A stretch of 64,000 nucleotides of DNA from Anaerobacillus sp. CMMVII (GCF_025377685.1 NZ_JACEHK010000001.1:186001-250000); one strand, 5' to 3'. Shown: positions 46,834 through 56,466, numbered from the stretch's first letter. Notes: generated by a model not told the origin, from the sequence alone. Made by a program: numbers and translations.

Positions 46834-49800
46834 ATGATTACACGCCGCGATTTTTTGAAGCGTACTGGTGCTGTAACAGCAGGTGCAACGATTGCTGCTG
46901 TTGGTGGGATTAATGTAAAACCTGTCCAAGCCCAAGTGACAAAAATTAAGCTTCAGGCGAAAGAAGGAAGACAAGTTCCGAGTGTATGTCCATACTGTTC
47001 TGTAGGTTGTGGAATGATCATCACTGAAGCTGAAGGTAAAATTATTAATATTGAGGGTAATCCAGATAGCCCAATTAACTTAGGTTCCCTCTGTCCAAAA
47101 GGAGCTGCAGCATACCAGCTAGCAGTAAATGAGGAAAGACCTCAACAAGTCTTGTATCGTGCTCCGTTTGCAACTGAATGGGAAACGAAGCCACTAGATT
47201 GGGCAATGGAGCGTATTGCTCAAAAAATGAAAGAAGATCGCGATAATCACTTTATTGAGAAACAAGATGGCAAATTAGTAAATGTTAACCCTGCGTTTGC
47301 TTCTCTTGGTGGTTCTACATTAGAAAACGAGTGGAACTATATTCATGCAAAATTAATGCGTGGTCTTGGCGTTGTTAACGTTGAAAACCATGCCCGTATA
47401 TGACACAGCTCAACAGTACCCGGTCTGGGTGCAGCGTTTGGTCGCGGTGGTGCGACTACCACTCCTCGTGATTTAGCAGAGAGTGATTGTATTGTCATTA
47501 TGGGTTCTAACTTTGCAGAGAACCATCCGGTAGGTTTCCGTTTCATTCTTCAAGCTCGTGACAAAGGTGCAAAAGTCATTCATGTTGATCCGCGCTTTAC
47601 TCGAACATCTGCAATGTCATCGGATTATGTACCAATGCGTTCAGGAACGGATATTACGTTCTTAGGTGCGCTAATCAATTACATGCTTCAAAATGAAAAG
47701 TACTTCAAAGAATACGTACTTAACTATACAAATGCTTCTTTCATTATCAAAGAAGAGTTTAAGGATACTGAAGATTTAGATGGTATTTTCTCAGGCTTCG
47801 ATCCAGAGAAAAAATCATATGATAACTCAAGCTGGGCGTATGAGCGTGAGGAATTAGTCGTTCTTGATGGTGAACCTGCGACTCTATCTGATCGTCTTGC
47901 GAAAGAAAAGTTACAAGGTAGACCAAAGCGTGATGAGACTCTCCAACATCCAAGAAGTGTTTTCCAAATTATGAAGAAGCACTACGCTAGATATACTCCA
48001 GAAATGGTAGAAGATATCTGTGGTACGCCTAAAGAAGATTTCATGATGGTTGCCGAAGCACTTGCTGCTAACTCGAATCCAGAGCGCACAAGTTCATTCT
48101 GTTATGCGATGGGTTGGACTCAGCATACGTATGGTGTTCAATGTATCCGTGCTGGAGCAATTCTACAAGGAATTCTTGGGAACATGGGTCGCCCAGGTGG
48201 CGGTATTTTAGCACTTCGTGGTCATGCGAACGTACAGGGTGCAACTGACTTATCAACACTTTGGAACTCGTTACCAGGTTACCTAGATATGCCAGCAAAA
48301 GCGAGACCGCATGATACGTTAGAGGATTTCTTACGATCAATGCAACGACCAACTGGTTTCTGGCAAAATTATCCTAAATACTTAGTGAGTTTACTTAAAG
48401 CGTGGTATGGTGATGCGGCAACAGCTGCAAATGATTTTGGTTATGATGCGCTACCAAAAACGCTTGGTAACCACTCACACTATCGTATGTTTGAAGATGC
48501 GTATAACGGAATCATCAAAGGGATGATCGTTATGGGGCAAAACCCAGCTGTTGGTGGTCAAAATGCATCTTTCCACCGTAAAGCATTAGCGAATCTTGAC
48601 TGGTTAGTTGTGAAAGATCCATTCTTGATTGAAACTGCAACATTCTGGTATGAAGCACCTGAAGTGAAAAATGGTACGGTGAAAGCTGAAGATATCGGAA
48701 CAGAAGTGTTCTATATGCCTTCAAGTGTATTTGCTGAAACAGAAGGTAGCTTCACAAACACGTCACGTATCCTACAGACGAAAGAAAAGGCCGCTGATCC
48801 TCCAGGAGATTGCCGTTCTGATCTATGGTTCACATATGAACTCGGTAAGAGATTAAAAGAGTTATATAAAGATAGTACAGCTAAGCATGACTGGGGTATC
48901 AAGAACTTAACTTGGGATTATGAGCCTGATGTAAACCCGCGTTTTAAGATACAAGAACCTAGTGAGCACAAAATCATCAAAGAGATCAATGGTTTTGATG
49001 TTGCAACAGGTGCACCATTAGCATCATTCGGATTATTACAAGATGATGGTTCGACTGCATGTGGGTGCTGGATCTACACAGGTGTTCTACCTGAGGAAGA
49101 TGTAAACCGTGCGGCTAGTCGTCAAGGTGACGATTATGTAGCATTGGATTGGGGCTTTGCATGGCCTGCGAATCGTCGTGTTCTCTATAACCGTGCTTCT
49201 GCTAGACCTGATGGGAAACCTTGGTCTGAGCGTAAGAAGTATGTATGGTGGGATGAAGCTGAAAAGAAATGGACTGGATATGATGTTCCTGACTTTGCAG
49301 CAACAAAAGCGCCAGATACACCAGCTGTTGTTGGTGCTGTTGGCTTAGCTGCACACAGTGGGGCAGACCCGTTCTTAATGATGGCTGATGGTGTTATCCA
49401 ATTATTTGCGCCTACTGGGGTAACGGATGGCCCGCTGCCAACACACTACGAGCCACCAGATACACCTGTTTCAGCAAATCAGTTATATCCAAAGTATACT
49501 CATAGTCCAACTGCCGTTATATTTGAAAATATTCCGAACAACAAAGTTCATGGTGCAAATAACTCTGAGTATCCATTTGTTATTACAACGTACCGTGTGA
49601 CAGAGCATCACTTAAGTGGCGCAATGACACGTTGGTTACCATGGCTTGCGGAGTTAATGCCTGAGTTATTCCTAGAGATCAGCCCAGAATTAGCTTCAGA
49701 GTTAGGTGTACAAAGCAAGGACTACGTGACAGTTTCCACTGCTCGCGGAACGATTGAAGCGAGAGCTCTAGTTACAAAGCGTATGCGCCCTCTTAAGGTA

Positions 49801-49980
49801 GAAGGTAAAGTCGTGCACACAGTTGGTATGCCAATTCACTGGGGTTACTCAGGTGTTGCAACAGGATCTGTACCAAACGATTTAAGTGCTATTGTAGCTG
49901 ATCCTAACGTATATATTCACTCTTCCAAAGCATTTACATGTAATGTGAAAAAAGGAAGATTACCAGGAGGGGTAGCATAA
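46834..49980 (+). CDS. fdnG: Selenocysteine-containing formate dehydrogenase catalytic subunit
   Basis: One gene of 1048 residues reading through an in-frame TGA at 47401-47403 (codon 190), placed exactly where the active-site residue belongs (ENHARI-Sec-HSSTVPGLGAAFGR). A Tat signal is at the start (RRDFLKRTG), then a 4Fe-4S motif (CPYCSVGCG...GSLCPKGAA), the bis-MGD domains (PVGFRF, QARDKGAKVIHVDPR, MGQNPAVGGQNA) and the C-terminal cofactor domain (HHLSGAMTR, SKDYVTVSTARG). It oxidises formate outside the cytoplasmic membrane as the FdnG-like subunit. A SECIS-like hairpin directly follows the TGA. It must depend on SelA, SelB, SelC and SelD, none of which is in the window. Confidence 0.93.
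47401..47440 (+). promoter_or_regulatory. Bacterial SECIS-like element
   Basis: After TGA, 18 bases lead to the apical loop GGTCT (47422-47426), closed by ACCC (47418-47421) and GGGT (47427-47430). The loop sequence and its distance from the TGA equal those of E. coli fdhF as I recall them. It directs selenocysteine insertion through SelB. Confidence 0.85.
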
Positions 49981-49981
49981 A

Positions 49982-50791
49982 ATGAGCCAAGTCGAAAGCA
50001 GTAAAGGTATGTTCATAGATACAACCCTATGTCACGGTTGTAAGGCTTGTGAAGTAGCTTGTAAGCAGTGGAATGAAATTCCTGCTAACCCTGCTCCTTC
50101 ATTAACAGGAAATAGTTATGATAATACAGGTGGCCTTGATGGTCAAAACTGGCGTCATGTTAAGTTTATTGAGGATATCTCTGACGATAGAAGTGATTCG
50201 CGTTGGTTATTCCTTTCTGACTCATGTAAACACTGTACATTAGCAGGTTGTATGTCGGTATGTCCGACAAATGCAATCATTCGTACAGAGTTTGACACAG
50301 TGTACATTGATCACGATACTTGTATCGGCTGTAAATACTGTATTACAGGTTGTCCATTTGGTGTTATCGGAATTGGAGATCTTAGTGGGACAGCTGAAAA
50401 ATGTTCACTATGCTATGATCGCTTACAAGTAGGTCAAGAGCCAGCATGTGCTCAGTCATGTCCAACTGACAGTATTGAGTTTGGAGATGTGACAGACCTA
50501 GTAGCAATGGCTAAACAAAGAGAGCAAGTTCTACAAGCAAGTGGAAATTTAAAAGCTAAATTATATGGAGATAAAGACATTTTAGGTGGCTTAAACGTAT
50601 TCTATTTACTTCAAGATACACCTGAAAAGTATGGACTTCCTAGCAACCCACAAATGCCACAAAAAAATATGCTTGGTGGTTACTGGAGTAGTGTTTTCAG
50701 CTTATTCGCTGTTGGCCTAGTATCACTTCTTAGCTTCCGTACGTATCGTGAACGTAAGCTATTAGAAGAAAAAACCACTACAAGTGCGTAA
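49982..50791 (+). CDS. Formate dehydrogenase iron-sulfur subunit
   Basis: A 269-residue ferredoxin-type subunit with four 4Fe-4S motifs: CHGCKACEVAC, CKHCTLAGCMSVC, CIGCKYCITGC and CSLCYDRL...CAQSC. A C-terminal membrane helix (about 235-255, GYWSSVFSLFAVGL) anchors it, as in FdnH. It passes electrons from the catalytic subunit to the membrane subunit. It starts 1 base after the catalytic subunit. Confidence 0.94.
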   Translation: MSQVESSKGMFIDTTLCHGCKACEVACKQWNEIPANPAPSLTGNSYDNTGGLDGQNWRHVKFIEDISDDRSDSRWLFLSDSCKHCTLAGCMSVCPTNAIIRTEFDTVYIDHDTCIGCKYCITGCPFGVIGIGDLSGTAEKCSLCYDRLQVGQEPACAQSCPTDSIEFGDVTDLVAMAKQREQVLQASGNLKAKLYGDKDILGGLNVFYLLQDTPEKYGLPSNPQMPQKNMLGGYWSSVFSLFAVGLVSLLSFRTYRERKLLEEKTTTSA

Positions 50792-50807
50792 TTGGGGGGA
50801 CTAAAAA

Positions 50808-51743
50808 ATGTATAGCTATGAACTAACGCAGTTAAAAAGTCCAGATTTTCCATTCATCATCATTTTTGACCTTTTTATCGGTGGTATAGCAGCAGGGGCA
50901 TTCTTAGTCACTGCCCTCCTGCTCGCCTTTGGTGGAAAGATTAATAAAGCTGGATTACATCGTGCGTATTATGTAACGATGGGGTTACTTCCAATTTACG
51001 GTCTATTGCTTGTTTTAAAACTTGATAAAAAAGAACGTTTTGTCAATGTTATGTGGCAGTTTAGAGATGGAAACCTTATGATTAATTGGGATTCTCCGAT
51101 GTCATTAGGGGCGTGGGTATTGAATGTCTTTGGAGTGTTTGCCCTTGTAGGTGTGTTGTATGCGCTAAAGAAGGACAATTTACTACAATTCTCTTGGGCA
51201 CAAAAGCTCTATGCATTAGCTACTTATTTACATGAAGGAAAGCTTGCAAAAGTATTCCTTTCAGTAGGAGCTTTTTTTGCAGCTTGGTTCTCCATGTACT
51301 TAGGAGTCCTTGTAACAACATCGAACCTACCAGCGTGGAATGCAACGCCGTTAATCCCAACCCTATGGATTATCAGTGCGGTAGTCACCGGTGTATCTGT
51401 TGTCATTTTATTGCTTTTATTTACAAACCGTGGCTCACAGTTGGATGAGTCCATCCAACGTTTAGATAACATTGTTAAGTCAGTTATTGTTATGAACATT
51501 GCGATGATTATCATCTTTGTGTTCGCGTTAGGTCAGTGGAGTGAAACAGTAACAAGAGATATGTTTGGAGTTCTGTTATGGGGCGGCGTAGTTGTTGTTG
51601 GATTATTAGTGCCATTATTGTTAAAACTAAAACCGAATCTCCTTGGAATGCGAAATTCATTAATCTTTTCAAGTGTATTAGTTTTGGTTGGTGGCTTTAT
51701 CCTACGTTACGTTGTGATGATGGGGCCAATGTCATTTTGGTAA
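50808..51743 (+). CDS. nrfD: NrfD/PsrC-family quinone-linked membrane subunit
   Basis: A 311-residue membrane protein with eight to nine helices and the NrfD start (FDLFIGGIAAGAFLVTALLL). It replaces the di-heme cytochrome b subunit (FdnI) of E. coli FDH-N and would pass electrons to menaquinone without heme. It follows the Fe-S subunit by 16 bases. Confidence 0.9.
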   Translation: MYSYELTQLKSPDFPFIIIFDLFIGGIAAGAFLVTALLLAFGGKINKAGLHRAYYVTMGLLPIYGLLLVLKLDKKERFVNVMWQFRDGNLMINWDSPMSLGAWVLNVFGVFALVGVLYALKKDNLLQFSWAQKLYALATYLHEGKLAKVFLSVGAFFAAWFSMYLGVLVTTSNLPAWNATPLIPTLWIISAVVTGVSVVILLLLFTNRGSQLDESIQRLDNIVKSVIVMNIAMIIIFVFALGQWSETVTRDMFGVLLWGGVVVVGLLVPLLLKLKPNLLGMRNSLIFSSVLVLVGGFILRYVVMMGPMSFW

Positions 51744-51837
51744 AATAAGGTTTGAAAAACGGGGAGATAGTGAGTCATTAAAATTGGCTTACTTTCTCCT
51801 TTCTTATATAATTGGATTAAAAGGAAGAGGGGCGATT

Positions 51838-52698
51838 ATGAGTACAGTAAGAGCGATTAAAAATGTTTGGAATCGTTATATTGATAAGAATAAAGATTAT
51901 AAAAATGTGTCGAAAGTCCATATTGATTTAGTTGAGCGTCTAGAAAAAATTGAACCGTTAGTAGCTCGTTTAGAGTTAAGTAAAGAGGAAATTGCGTCAA
52001 AGCTTCAGCAAGGTATCCCTTACTTAGAAGGTGAAGAAGATAAGGTTGAATTACAATTTGCAATCATGCACTTCCGTGAACTATCGAATTGGACTGGACT
52101 AGGCGATTCTCGCTCAATCTTTAAAAAGATGGGTAAAAAGGCAACGGATGCAGAAATTCAACAATTACAACGCGCGTGGCTCCTTGGTGATAGCACAGTG
52201 ATTGATCAATTTGCCGGTCAGTACAATCTACCGTTAGATGTTTTATTTGTAGTCATACGTTATAGCCTATTACCAACGCTTAACCAATACACGAAAGAGT
52301 TTGAAGAGACAAAAGTATTTAACGAAGAAGAATGGATGAAGGACTATTGCCCAGTATGTGGGGACCAGCATGGCCTTGCAGAGTACCGTGGAAGTGAGAG
52401 GTTACGTCATTTTAGATGTTTGTCATGTGCGGGAGATTGGACCTATTGGCGCATTGCATGTCCACATTGCGAAAATAAAGATCATAACCAACTAAGTACA
52501 CTTTTAATCCAAGAAGAAAAAGGATCATTCCAAATCGATGCTTGTGATGCCTGTCACGGCTATGTAAAAGGAATTAATAAACTAGATCCATCTAGTCCAA
52601 TGTTTCTTCTATTAGATGATTTTGCAACCTTCCATTTAGATTTATTAGCTAAAGAAAAGGGATACCACCGTCAAGGGTCCCAGACAACGTTACAGTAA
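51838..52698 (+). CDS. fdhE: Formate dehydrogenase accessory protein FdhE
   Basis: A 286-residue FdhE protein with rubredoxin-like Cys pairs: CPVCGDQHG, RCLSCAG, CPHCENKDH and CDACHGYVK. FdhE is needed for maturation of Tat-exported formate dehydrogenases. The ATG at 51838 is preferred (AGGAAGAGGGG upstream) over one at 51784. It is in line with the structural genes. Confidence 0.92.
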   Translation: MSTVRAIKNVWNRYIDKNKDYKNVSKVHIDLVERLEKIEPLVARLELSKEEIASKLQQGIPYLEGEEDKVELQFAIMHFRELSNWTGLGDSRSIFKKMGKKATDAEIQQLQRAWLLGDSTVIDQFAGQYNLPLDVLFVVIRYSLLPTLNQYTKEFEETKVFNEEEWMKDYCPVCGDQHGLAEYRGSERLRHFRCLSCAGDWTYWRIACPHCENKDHNQLSTLLIQEEKGSFQIDACDACHGYVKGINKLDPSSPMFLLLDDFATFHLDLLAKEKGYHRQGSQTTLQ

Positions 52699-52724
52699 CT
52701 GTATAAGGGGAGGAGAACAATCCT

Positions 52725-53321
52725 ATGAATGCAGGACTTATTTTATTATCAGGCGGAAAATCAAGTCGTATGGGCACAAATAAAGCACTACTACCTGTAG
52801 AAGGTAAGGCAAATATTGAAAGAATTTTAGACAGTCTTGGTGAAGATTTTACAGATCGTATAATTGTAACGAATAGTCCAGAAGACTACTCGTTACTTGA
52901 AGAAAAAGTAAAGTTAATTCCTGATGTCTACCCTGGATTAGGACCGCTATCTGGGATTCACGCTGGATTGCTAGCTTCATCTGCTGAATATAATATTGTC
53001 GTTGCTTGCGACATGCCTTTTGTTTCCCAACAGCTAGCGCGGATTTTAGTTGCGAGTAGTCCAGGCTATCAAGCAGTCGTTCCACGTTTTAACGGGATGA
53101 GACAGCCACTTTTCGCTGTTTACCATCAATTAATGGTAGAGGAAATTGAACGTTTCTTAAAAGGCAATGATTTTCGTGTCAATAATCTTTGGGATAAAGT
53201 CAATATGCTATGGCTTGAGGATGAGGTCCTTAGTTCAATCCCAGAAATCGAGCGAGCTTTTTACAACATGAATAAACCAGAAGAATATAAACAAGTACAA
53301 GAGTGGGTAGCAAAAGGGTAA
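52725..53321 (+). CDS. mobA: Molybdenum cofactor guanylyltransferase MobA
   Basis: A 198-residue nucleotidyltransferase: LLSGGKSSRMGTNKALLP at the start, then VYPGLGPLSGIHAGL and ACDMPFVS. It joins GMP to molybdopterin to make the MGD cofactor used by formate dehydrogenase. It lies 26 bases after fdhE in the same operon and is followed by a terminator. Confidence 0.92.
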   Translation: MNAGLILLSGGKSSRMGTNKALLPVEGKANIERILDSLGEDFTDRIIVTNSPEDYSLLEEKVKLIPDVYPGLGPLSGIHAGLLASSAEYNIVVACDMPFVSQQLARILVASSPGYQAVVPRFNGMRQPLFAVYHQLMVEEIERFLKGNDFRVNNLWDKVNMLWLEDEVLSSIPEIERAFYNMNKPEEYKQVQEWVAKG

Positions 53322-53343
53322 GATTAGTAGTGTAAATAGTCCA

Positions 53344-53379
53344 AACAGGAGTTGACATTGCGTCAGCTCCTGTTTTTTC
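53344..53379 (+). terminator. Terminator of the formate dehydrogenase operon
   Basis: Stem AACAGGAGTTGAC / GTCAGCTCCTGTT with a 5-base loop, then six T. Confidence 0.88.
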
Positions 53380-53600
53380 TCTAATTAATAGAACTTATTA
53401 CATAGGGAAAAAGTTTGGTAAAATAATCATCATTTTCTAAAAATAGGTAATTGTGTTCATGCGAAAAGAAATGTCAATAAAATAGCTATTACTATGGTCA
53501 TGAAAATGTTTTAAAATTCAAAAAACGACTCTTTTTTTAGAAAAACTTGTCATAAAATGGTAGGGATTAGGATCTATTGTAGTAAAAAGTAAAATGATCG
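53380..53600 (+). other. AT-rich region upstream of the riboswitch
   Basis: About 220 bases without a gene. TTGTCA (53548-53553) could be a -35 box, but no well-spaced -10 box follows, so the promoter of the Tad locus is not fixed. I see no other structure. Confidence 0.35.
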
Positions 53601-53604
53601 TTAC

Positions 53605-53640
53605 GTCGGATAGGCGAAAGTCCCACTATCGAATATGATA
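53605..53640 (+). other. Hairpin upstream of the c-di-GMP aptamer
   Basis: GATAG (53610-53614) and CTATC (53627-53631) close a loop with GCGAAAGTCCC; flanking TC/GA may extend the stem around one bulged G. It lies in the 5' leader, about 40 bases before the aptamer. Role unknown. Confidence 0.4.
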
Positions 53641-53671
53641 AACACATAACAACGAGATCTAACAAACTAGC

Positions 53672-53764
53672 ACTGGATCACGATAAAGGCAAAGCTAATG
53701 AAAATTAGTGACGCAAAGCTAAAGGGGCTAAGGTGGACTTCCACTAGGCCAGCCAGTTTCCGAA
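53672..53764 (+). promoter_or_regulatory. Cyclic di-GMP-I riboswitch (GEMM)
   Basis: Closing stem ACTGG/CCAGT (53672-53676 with 53753-53757); conserved core CACG...AAAGGCAAAGC; GAAA tetraloop on CTAAT/ATTAG (53695-53708); GTGACGCAAAGCT core; and the receptor helix GGGGCTAAGGTGG / CCACTAGGCC. This is the full GEMM-I layout. It lies about 125 bases before the first gene of the Tad pilus locus, with a terminator hairpin between, so pilus expression should respond to c-di-GMP. Confidence 0.9.
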
Positions 53765-53835
53765 AGAAATAGGGAGTTTGTTTTTACTATTGCTTGTGCA
53801 ATTAGTATATACATAGTACACCAGTAATGGTGTTC

Positions 53836-53870
53836 AACCCCACTTTCGGTATGGTGGGGTTATTTTATTT
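53836..53870 (+). terminator. Terminator hairpin, likely riboswitch expression platform
   Basis: Arms AACCCCAC (53836-53843) and GTGGGGTT (53854-53861), then ATTTTATTT. It lies between the aptamer and the first gene. Whether ligand binding turns expression on or off cannot be told from sequence. Confidence 0.75.
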
Positions 53871-53888
53871 GACAAAGAGGTGTAGAAA

Positions 53889-54251
53889 ATGGTTATGAGT
53901 CTGGTTAACTTGAACAATGGGAAAGTACTAGCAGATCAGCTACTAGTAGCTGATACATTTTCGAGAAGGCTTCGGGGCTTAATGTTTACATCCTCTTTAC
54001 CATCAAATCGTGCTATGCACATAAAACCCTGCCGATCGGTTCACACATTTTTTATGAACTATGCAATTGATGTTGTGTATCTGGATGCTTATTTTCGAAT
54101 TGTTGCTATTGATGAAGCGATGGCACCAAGAAGGATAGGGAAATTGTACAGAGATGCCACATCGGTTGTAGAGCTGCCAGCTAGAAAAGCTGCAGACACA
54201 GAAACAAAAGTAGGACACTACCTAAAAAAAATCGAAAGAGGAGAGATGTAA
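53889..54251 (+). CDS. DUF192 protein of the Tad locus
   Basis: A 120-residue DUF192 protein: ADTFSRRLRGLMF, then IKPCRSVHTFFMNYAIDVVYLD, then RDATSVVELPA. Family function is unknown; it is often found as a single small domain near secretion or pilus genes. First gene after the c-di-GMP riboswitch and 1 base before the pilin gene. GAGGTG site before the ATG. Confidence 0.85.
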   Translation: MVMSLVNLNNGKVLADQLLVADTFSRRLRGLMFTSSLPSNRAMHIKPCRSVHTFFMNYAIDVVYLDAYFRIVAIDEAMAPRRIGKLYRDATSVVELPARKAADTETKVGHYLKKIERGEM

Positions 54252-54252
54252 C

Positions 54253-54420
54253 ATGTTAAACAAATTCAAACAATTAGTAGTTCAAGAAGAAGGACAAGGG
54301 ATGACGGAGTATGGTTTGATTATCGGGTTAATTGCTCTTGCGGCTATTGTAGGGTTAACTGCATTTGGTAAAGAACTAGACACAATGTTCAATGGTCTAG
54401 TACAGAAATTTAAATTTTAA
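54253..54420 (+). CDS. Flp/Fap-type pilin
   Basis: A 55-residue pilin. The short leader with Gly before the processing site (EEGQGMTEYGLIIGLIALAA) has the Glu at +5 (MTEYG) of Flp pilins, followed by a hydrophobic helix. It is cleaved by the prepilin peptidase encoded next. A strong terminator follows, which could give more pilin than downstream products. Confidence 0.93.
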   Translation: MLNKFKQLVVQEEGQGMTEYGLIIGLIALAAIVGLTAFGKELDTMFNGLVQKFKF

Positions 54421-54437
54421 ATCTAGAATAGTATATT

Positions 54438-54473
54438 AAAAGGCTTTACGTGACTAACGTAAGGCCTTTTTAA
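54438..54473 (+). terminator. Terminator after the pilin gene
   Basis: Stem AAAGGCTTTACGT / ACGTAAGGCCTTT with a TGACTA-type loop, then TTTT. Probably partial, to set the ratio of pilin to assembly proteins. Confidence 0.8.
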
Positions 54474-54527
54474 AAAGTCAAAACTGTCGAATATTATAAA
54501 TAAGATTAGCTATCTTACTAGTGAGGG

Positions 54528-55043
54528 ATGGAAGTGGCTTGGATAAATCTATTATTATTAATTTTGCTTCTTGTTTGCTTAATCACTGACTTGAAAAATA
54601 GAAGAATTTATAACAAAGTCTTGTTCCCAACGCTTGCATTAGCAATTATTATTCATACATTCATTGATGGTTGGGCAGGTCTTAGCACCGCATTCTTAGG
54701 TTTTCTTATTGGTTTAGGAATCTTAATAATTCCCTTTTTGCTAGGTGGAATGGGGGCGGGCGATGTGAAACTTTTAGCCGTGATTGGTGCCTTAAAAGGA
54801 ACGTCGTTTGTCATAGTGACAGCGATTTACATGGCATTAGCTGGTGGAATTATTGCTATAGTGATTATCCTGATGAAAAAAGGAAGCGCAAAAGCACTCT
54901 TATATCATTTTTTTGGAAAGAAGTATGGTGTTGATCTTCCATATGAGAAAAGTGCCCTTTCTACAACATTTCCATATGGTATTGCCATTGTTGCAGGTGC
55001 TATATTTACACTTTTCAGTCAAGAGAAAATTACTCTTTGGTAA
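54528..55043 (+). CDS. A24-family prepilin peptidase (TadV/CpaA)
   Basis: A 171-residue membrane aspartic protease with the two catalytic Asp regions: LITDLKNRRIYN (about residue 22) and GGMGAGDVKLLA (GxGD, about residue 82). Six membrane segments. It removes the leader of the Flp pilin and of the TadE-like pseudopilins. Lacks the N-methylation domain, as usual for TadV. Confidence 0.92.
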   Translation: MEVAWINLLLLILLLVCLITDLKNRRIYNKVLFPTLALAIIIHTFIDGWAGLSTAFLGFLIGLGILIIPFLLGGMGAGDVKLLAVIGALKGTSFVIVTAIYMALAGGIIAIVIILMKKGSAKALLYHFFGKKYGVDLPYEKSALSTTFPYGIAIVAGAIFTLFSQEKITLW

Positions 55044-55157
55044 GAGTTAGATGAGGATATAAATTTTTGACCTTACTACTCCCAGTTAAATACTGTTAAG
55101 TAGTGGGGGATTTTTGATTTTTAAGGCTATGCAATTTCTAACAAGAGGAGGGTTTGG

Positions 55158-55541
55158 ATGAGATCAGAAGAAGGACAAGCATTAGTGGAATTTGCTCTAG
55201 TTTTTATGTTAGTGGCTCTACTCTTTTGTGGAATTATCGATTTTGGTCGGATTTTTCATGCCTACCTTGCCCTTGATCATGCAGGAAGAGAAGCAGCTAG
55301 AAGCGCAAGTATAGGTGGGACTGATGAGGAAATTAGGAATACAGCGAAACAGACTTCTAGACACCTCGAAATCAGCGATACAAATATTAATATTCAACCA
55401 GTTCCAAGTAACCGTGTTCGTGGTGTATATACAACTGTGACAATTACTTATCATATCGAATTCATCACACCGTTAATCGGAAAATTTTTTCCTGAGAATA
55501 GTCTTAAGCTCGAAGCGAAATCCGTAATGAGAGTGGAGTGA
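55158..55541 (+). CDS. TadE-like pseudopilin
   Basis: A 127-residue TadE-family protein: EEGQALVEFALVFMLVALLF is the leader, cleavage site and membrane helix, with Glu at the expected place. Then HAGREAARSASIGG. A minor pilin of the Tad pilus. GAGGAGGG site before the ATG. Confidence 0.9.
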   Translation: MRSEEGQALVEFALVFMLVALLFCGIIDFGRIFHAYLALDHAGREAARSASIGGTDEEIRNTAKQTSRHLEISDTNINIQPVPSNRVRGVYTTVTITYHIEFITPLIGKFFPENSLKLEAKSVMRVE

Positions 55542-55545
55542 GCAT

Positions 55546-56466
55546 ATGATGTCATTTATCTTATCATTAATAAAAAAACAAGAAGGAGGTATATTACCTC
55601 TTGTTGCTATATCAATGACTGTTTTACTAGGTTTTAGCGCTCTTGTTATTGATGCAGGAACATTATATTTAGAAAAAAGTAAAATTCAAAAGGCGGTTGA
55701 CGCAGCAGTTTTAGCTGGTGCACAGGAATTAGCTGAAGCACAGGAAAGACCAGAAAAGCGAGAAGAAGCGATTAAACAAGCATATAATATTATTGTAGCT
55801 AATGGTGTTGATCGAGAAAATGTCGAAATTAATATTAAAGGAACTGAAATCACAGCTTTTGCAAACGTTTCTAAAGAAATGACCTTTGCCCGTATTTTTG
55901 GAATAAAGGATACTCCTGTAGTTGCCAATGCTGCAGCGCAAATCTTGCCTATTAGTGCAGTAATAAATTCCTTTACAGCTGAACCATTTGGTATAAATAC
56001 GGATCGTTACCCAAATTTCATGGATGAAAAACATAATTTAGTTTTAAAGTGGGATAAAGATAACGAAGAGACAGGAAATTTTGGATTGTTAGATTTAGGC
56101 TCAGGCACAAATAAGATTACTGAAATGGTTGTTGGTGGTATCTATTCTACTGATCCTGGTAAAAGTGTTGGAAGAATTATGAAAAGAAACTATGAAAAAA
56201 AGACGGTTACAATTCCAATCTATCGGCTACTTCCTGAAAATTATGTTTTACAGGAAGGGGACCGTTGCAATAAAACTGGAACAACAGGGAAACGTTGTAT
56301 CCAAGTGCTAGGTTTTGCAACTGTTTATATAACTAATGTAGTGGAAGTTGCACAACATAAAGCTTCAATTTATGGGGAATTAAAAGAAATTACGCTGCCT
56401 AGTGGTAGTATTATGAATGAAAATGCACCGAATTTCGGTACTTATGAGGTCATTTTAACTAAGTAG
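55546..56466 (+). CDS. Tad-domain protein (TadG-like)
   Basis: A 306-residue protein. The N-terminal hydrophobic segment (KQEGGILPLVAISMTVLLGF) and LEKSKIQKAVDAAVLAGAQELA are the putative Flp pilus assembly TadE/G-like signature. The rest (140-300) is exported and has a Cys pair (GDRCNKTG, GKRCIQ). It lies 4 bases after the TadE gene and probably forms part of the pilus or its tip. Confidence 0.87.
   Translation: MMSFILSLIKKQEGGILPLVAISMTVLLGFSALVIDAGTLYLEKSKIQKAVDAAVLAGAQELAEAQERPEKREEAIKQAYNIIVANGVDRENVEINIKGTEITAFANVSKEMTFARIFGIKDTPVVANAAAQILPISAVINSFTAEPFGINTDRYPNFMDEKHNLVLKWDKDNEETGNFGLLDLGSGTNKITEMVVGGIYSTDPGKSVGRIMKRNYEKKTVTIPIYRLLPENYVLQEGDRCNKTGTTGKRCIQVLGFATVYITNVVEVAQHKASIYGELKEITLPSGSIMNENAPNFGTYEVILTK

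Noticed and set aside
47401-47403. TGA in the formate dehydrogenase as a nonsense mutation splitting it into two genes
   Set aside because: The frame continues without a gap, the position is the active site, and a SECIS-like hairpin follows; selenocysteine is the better reading.
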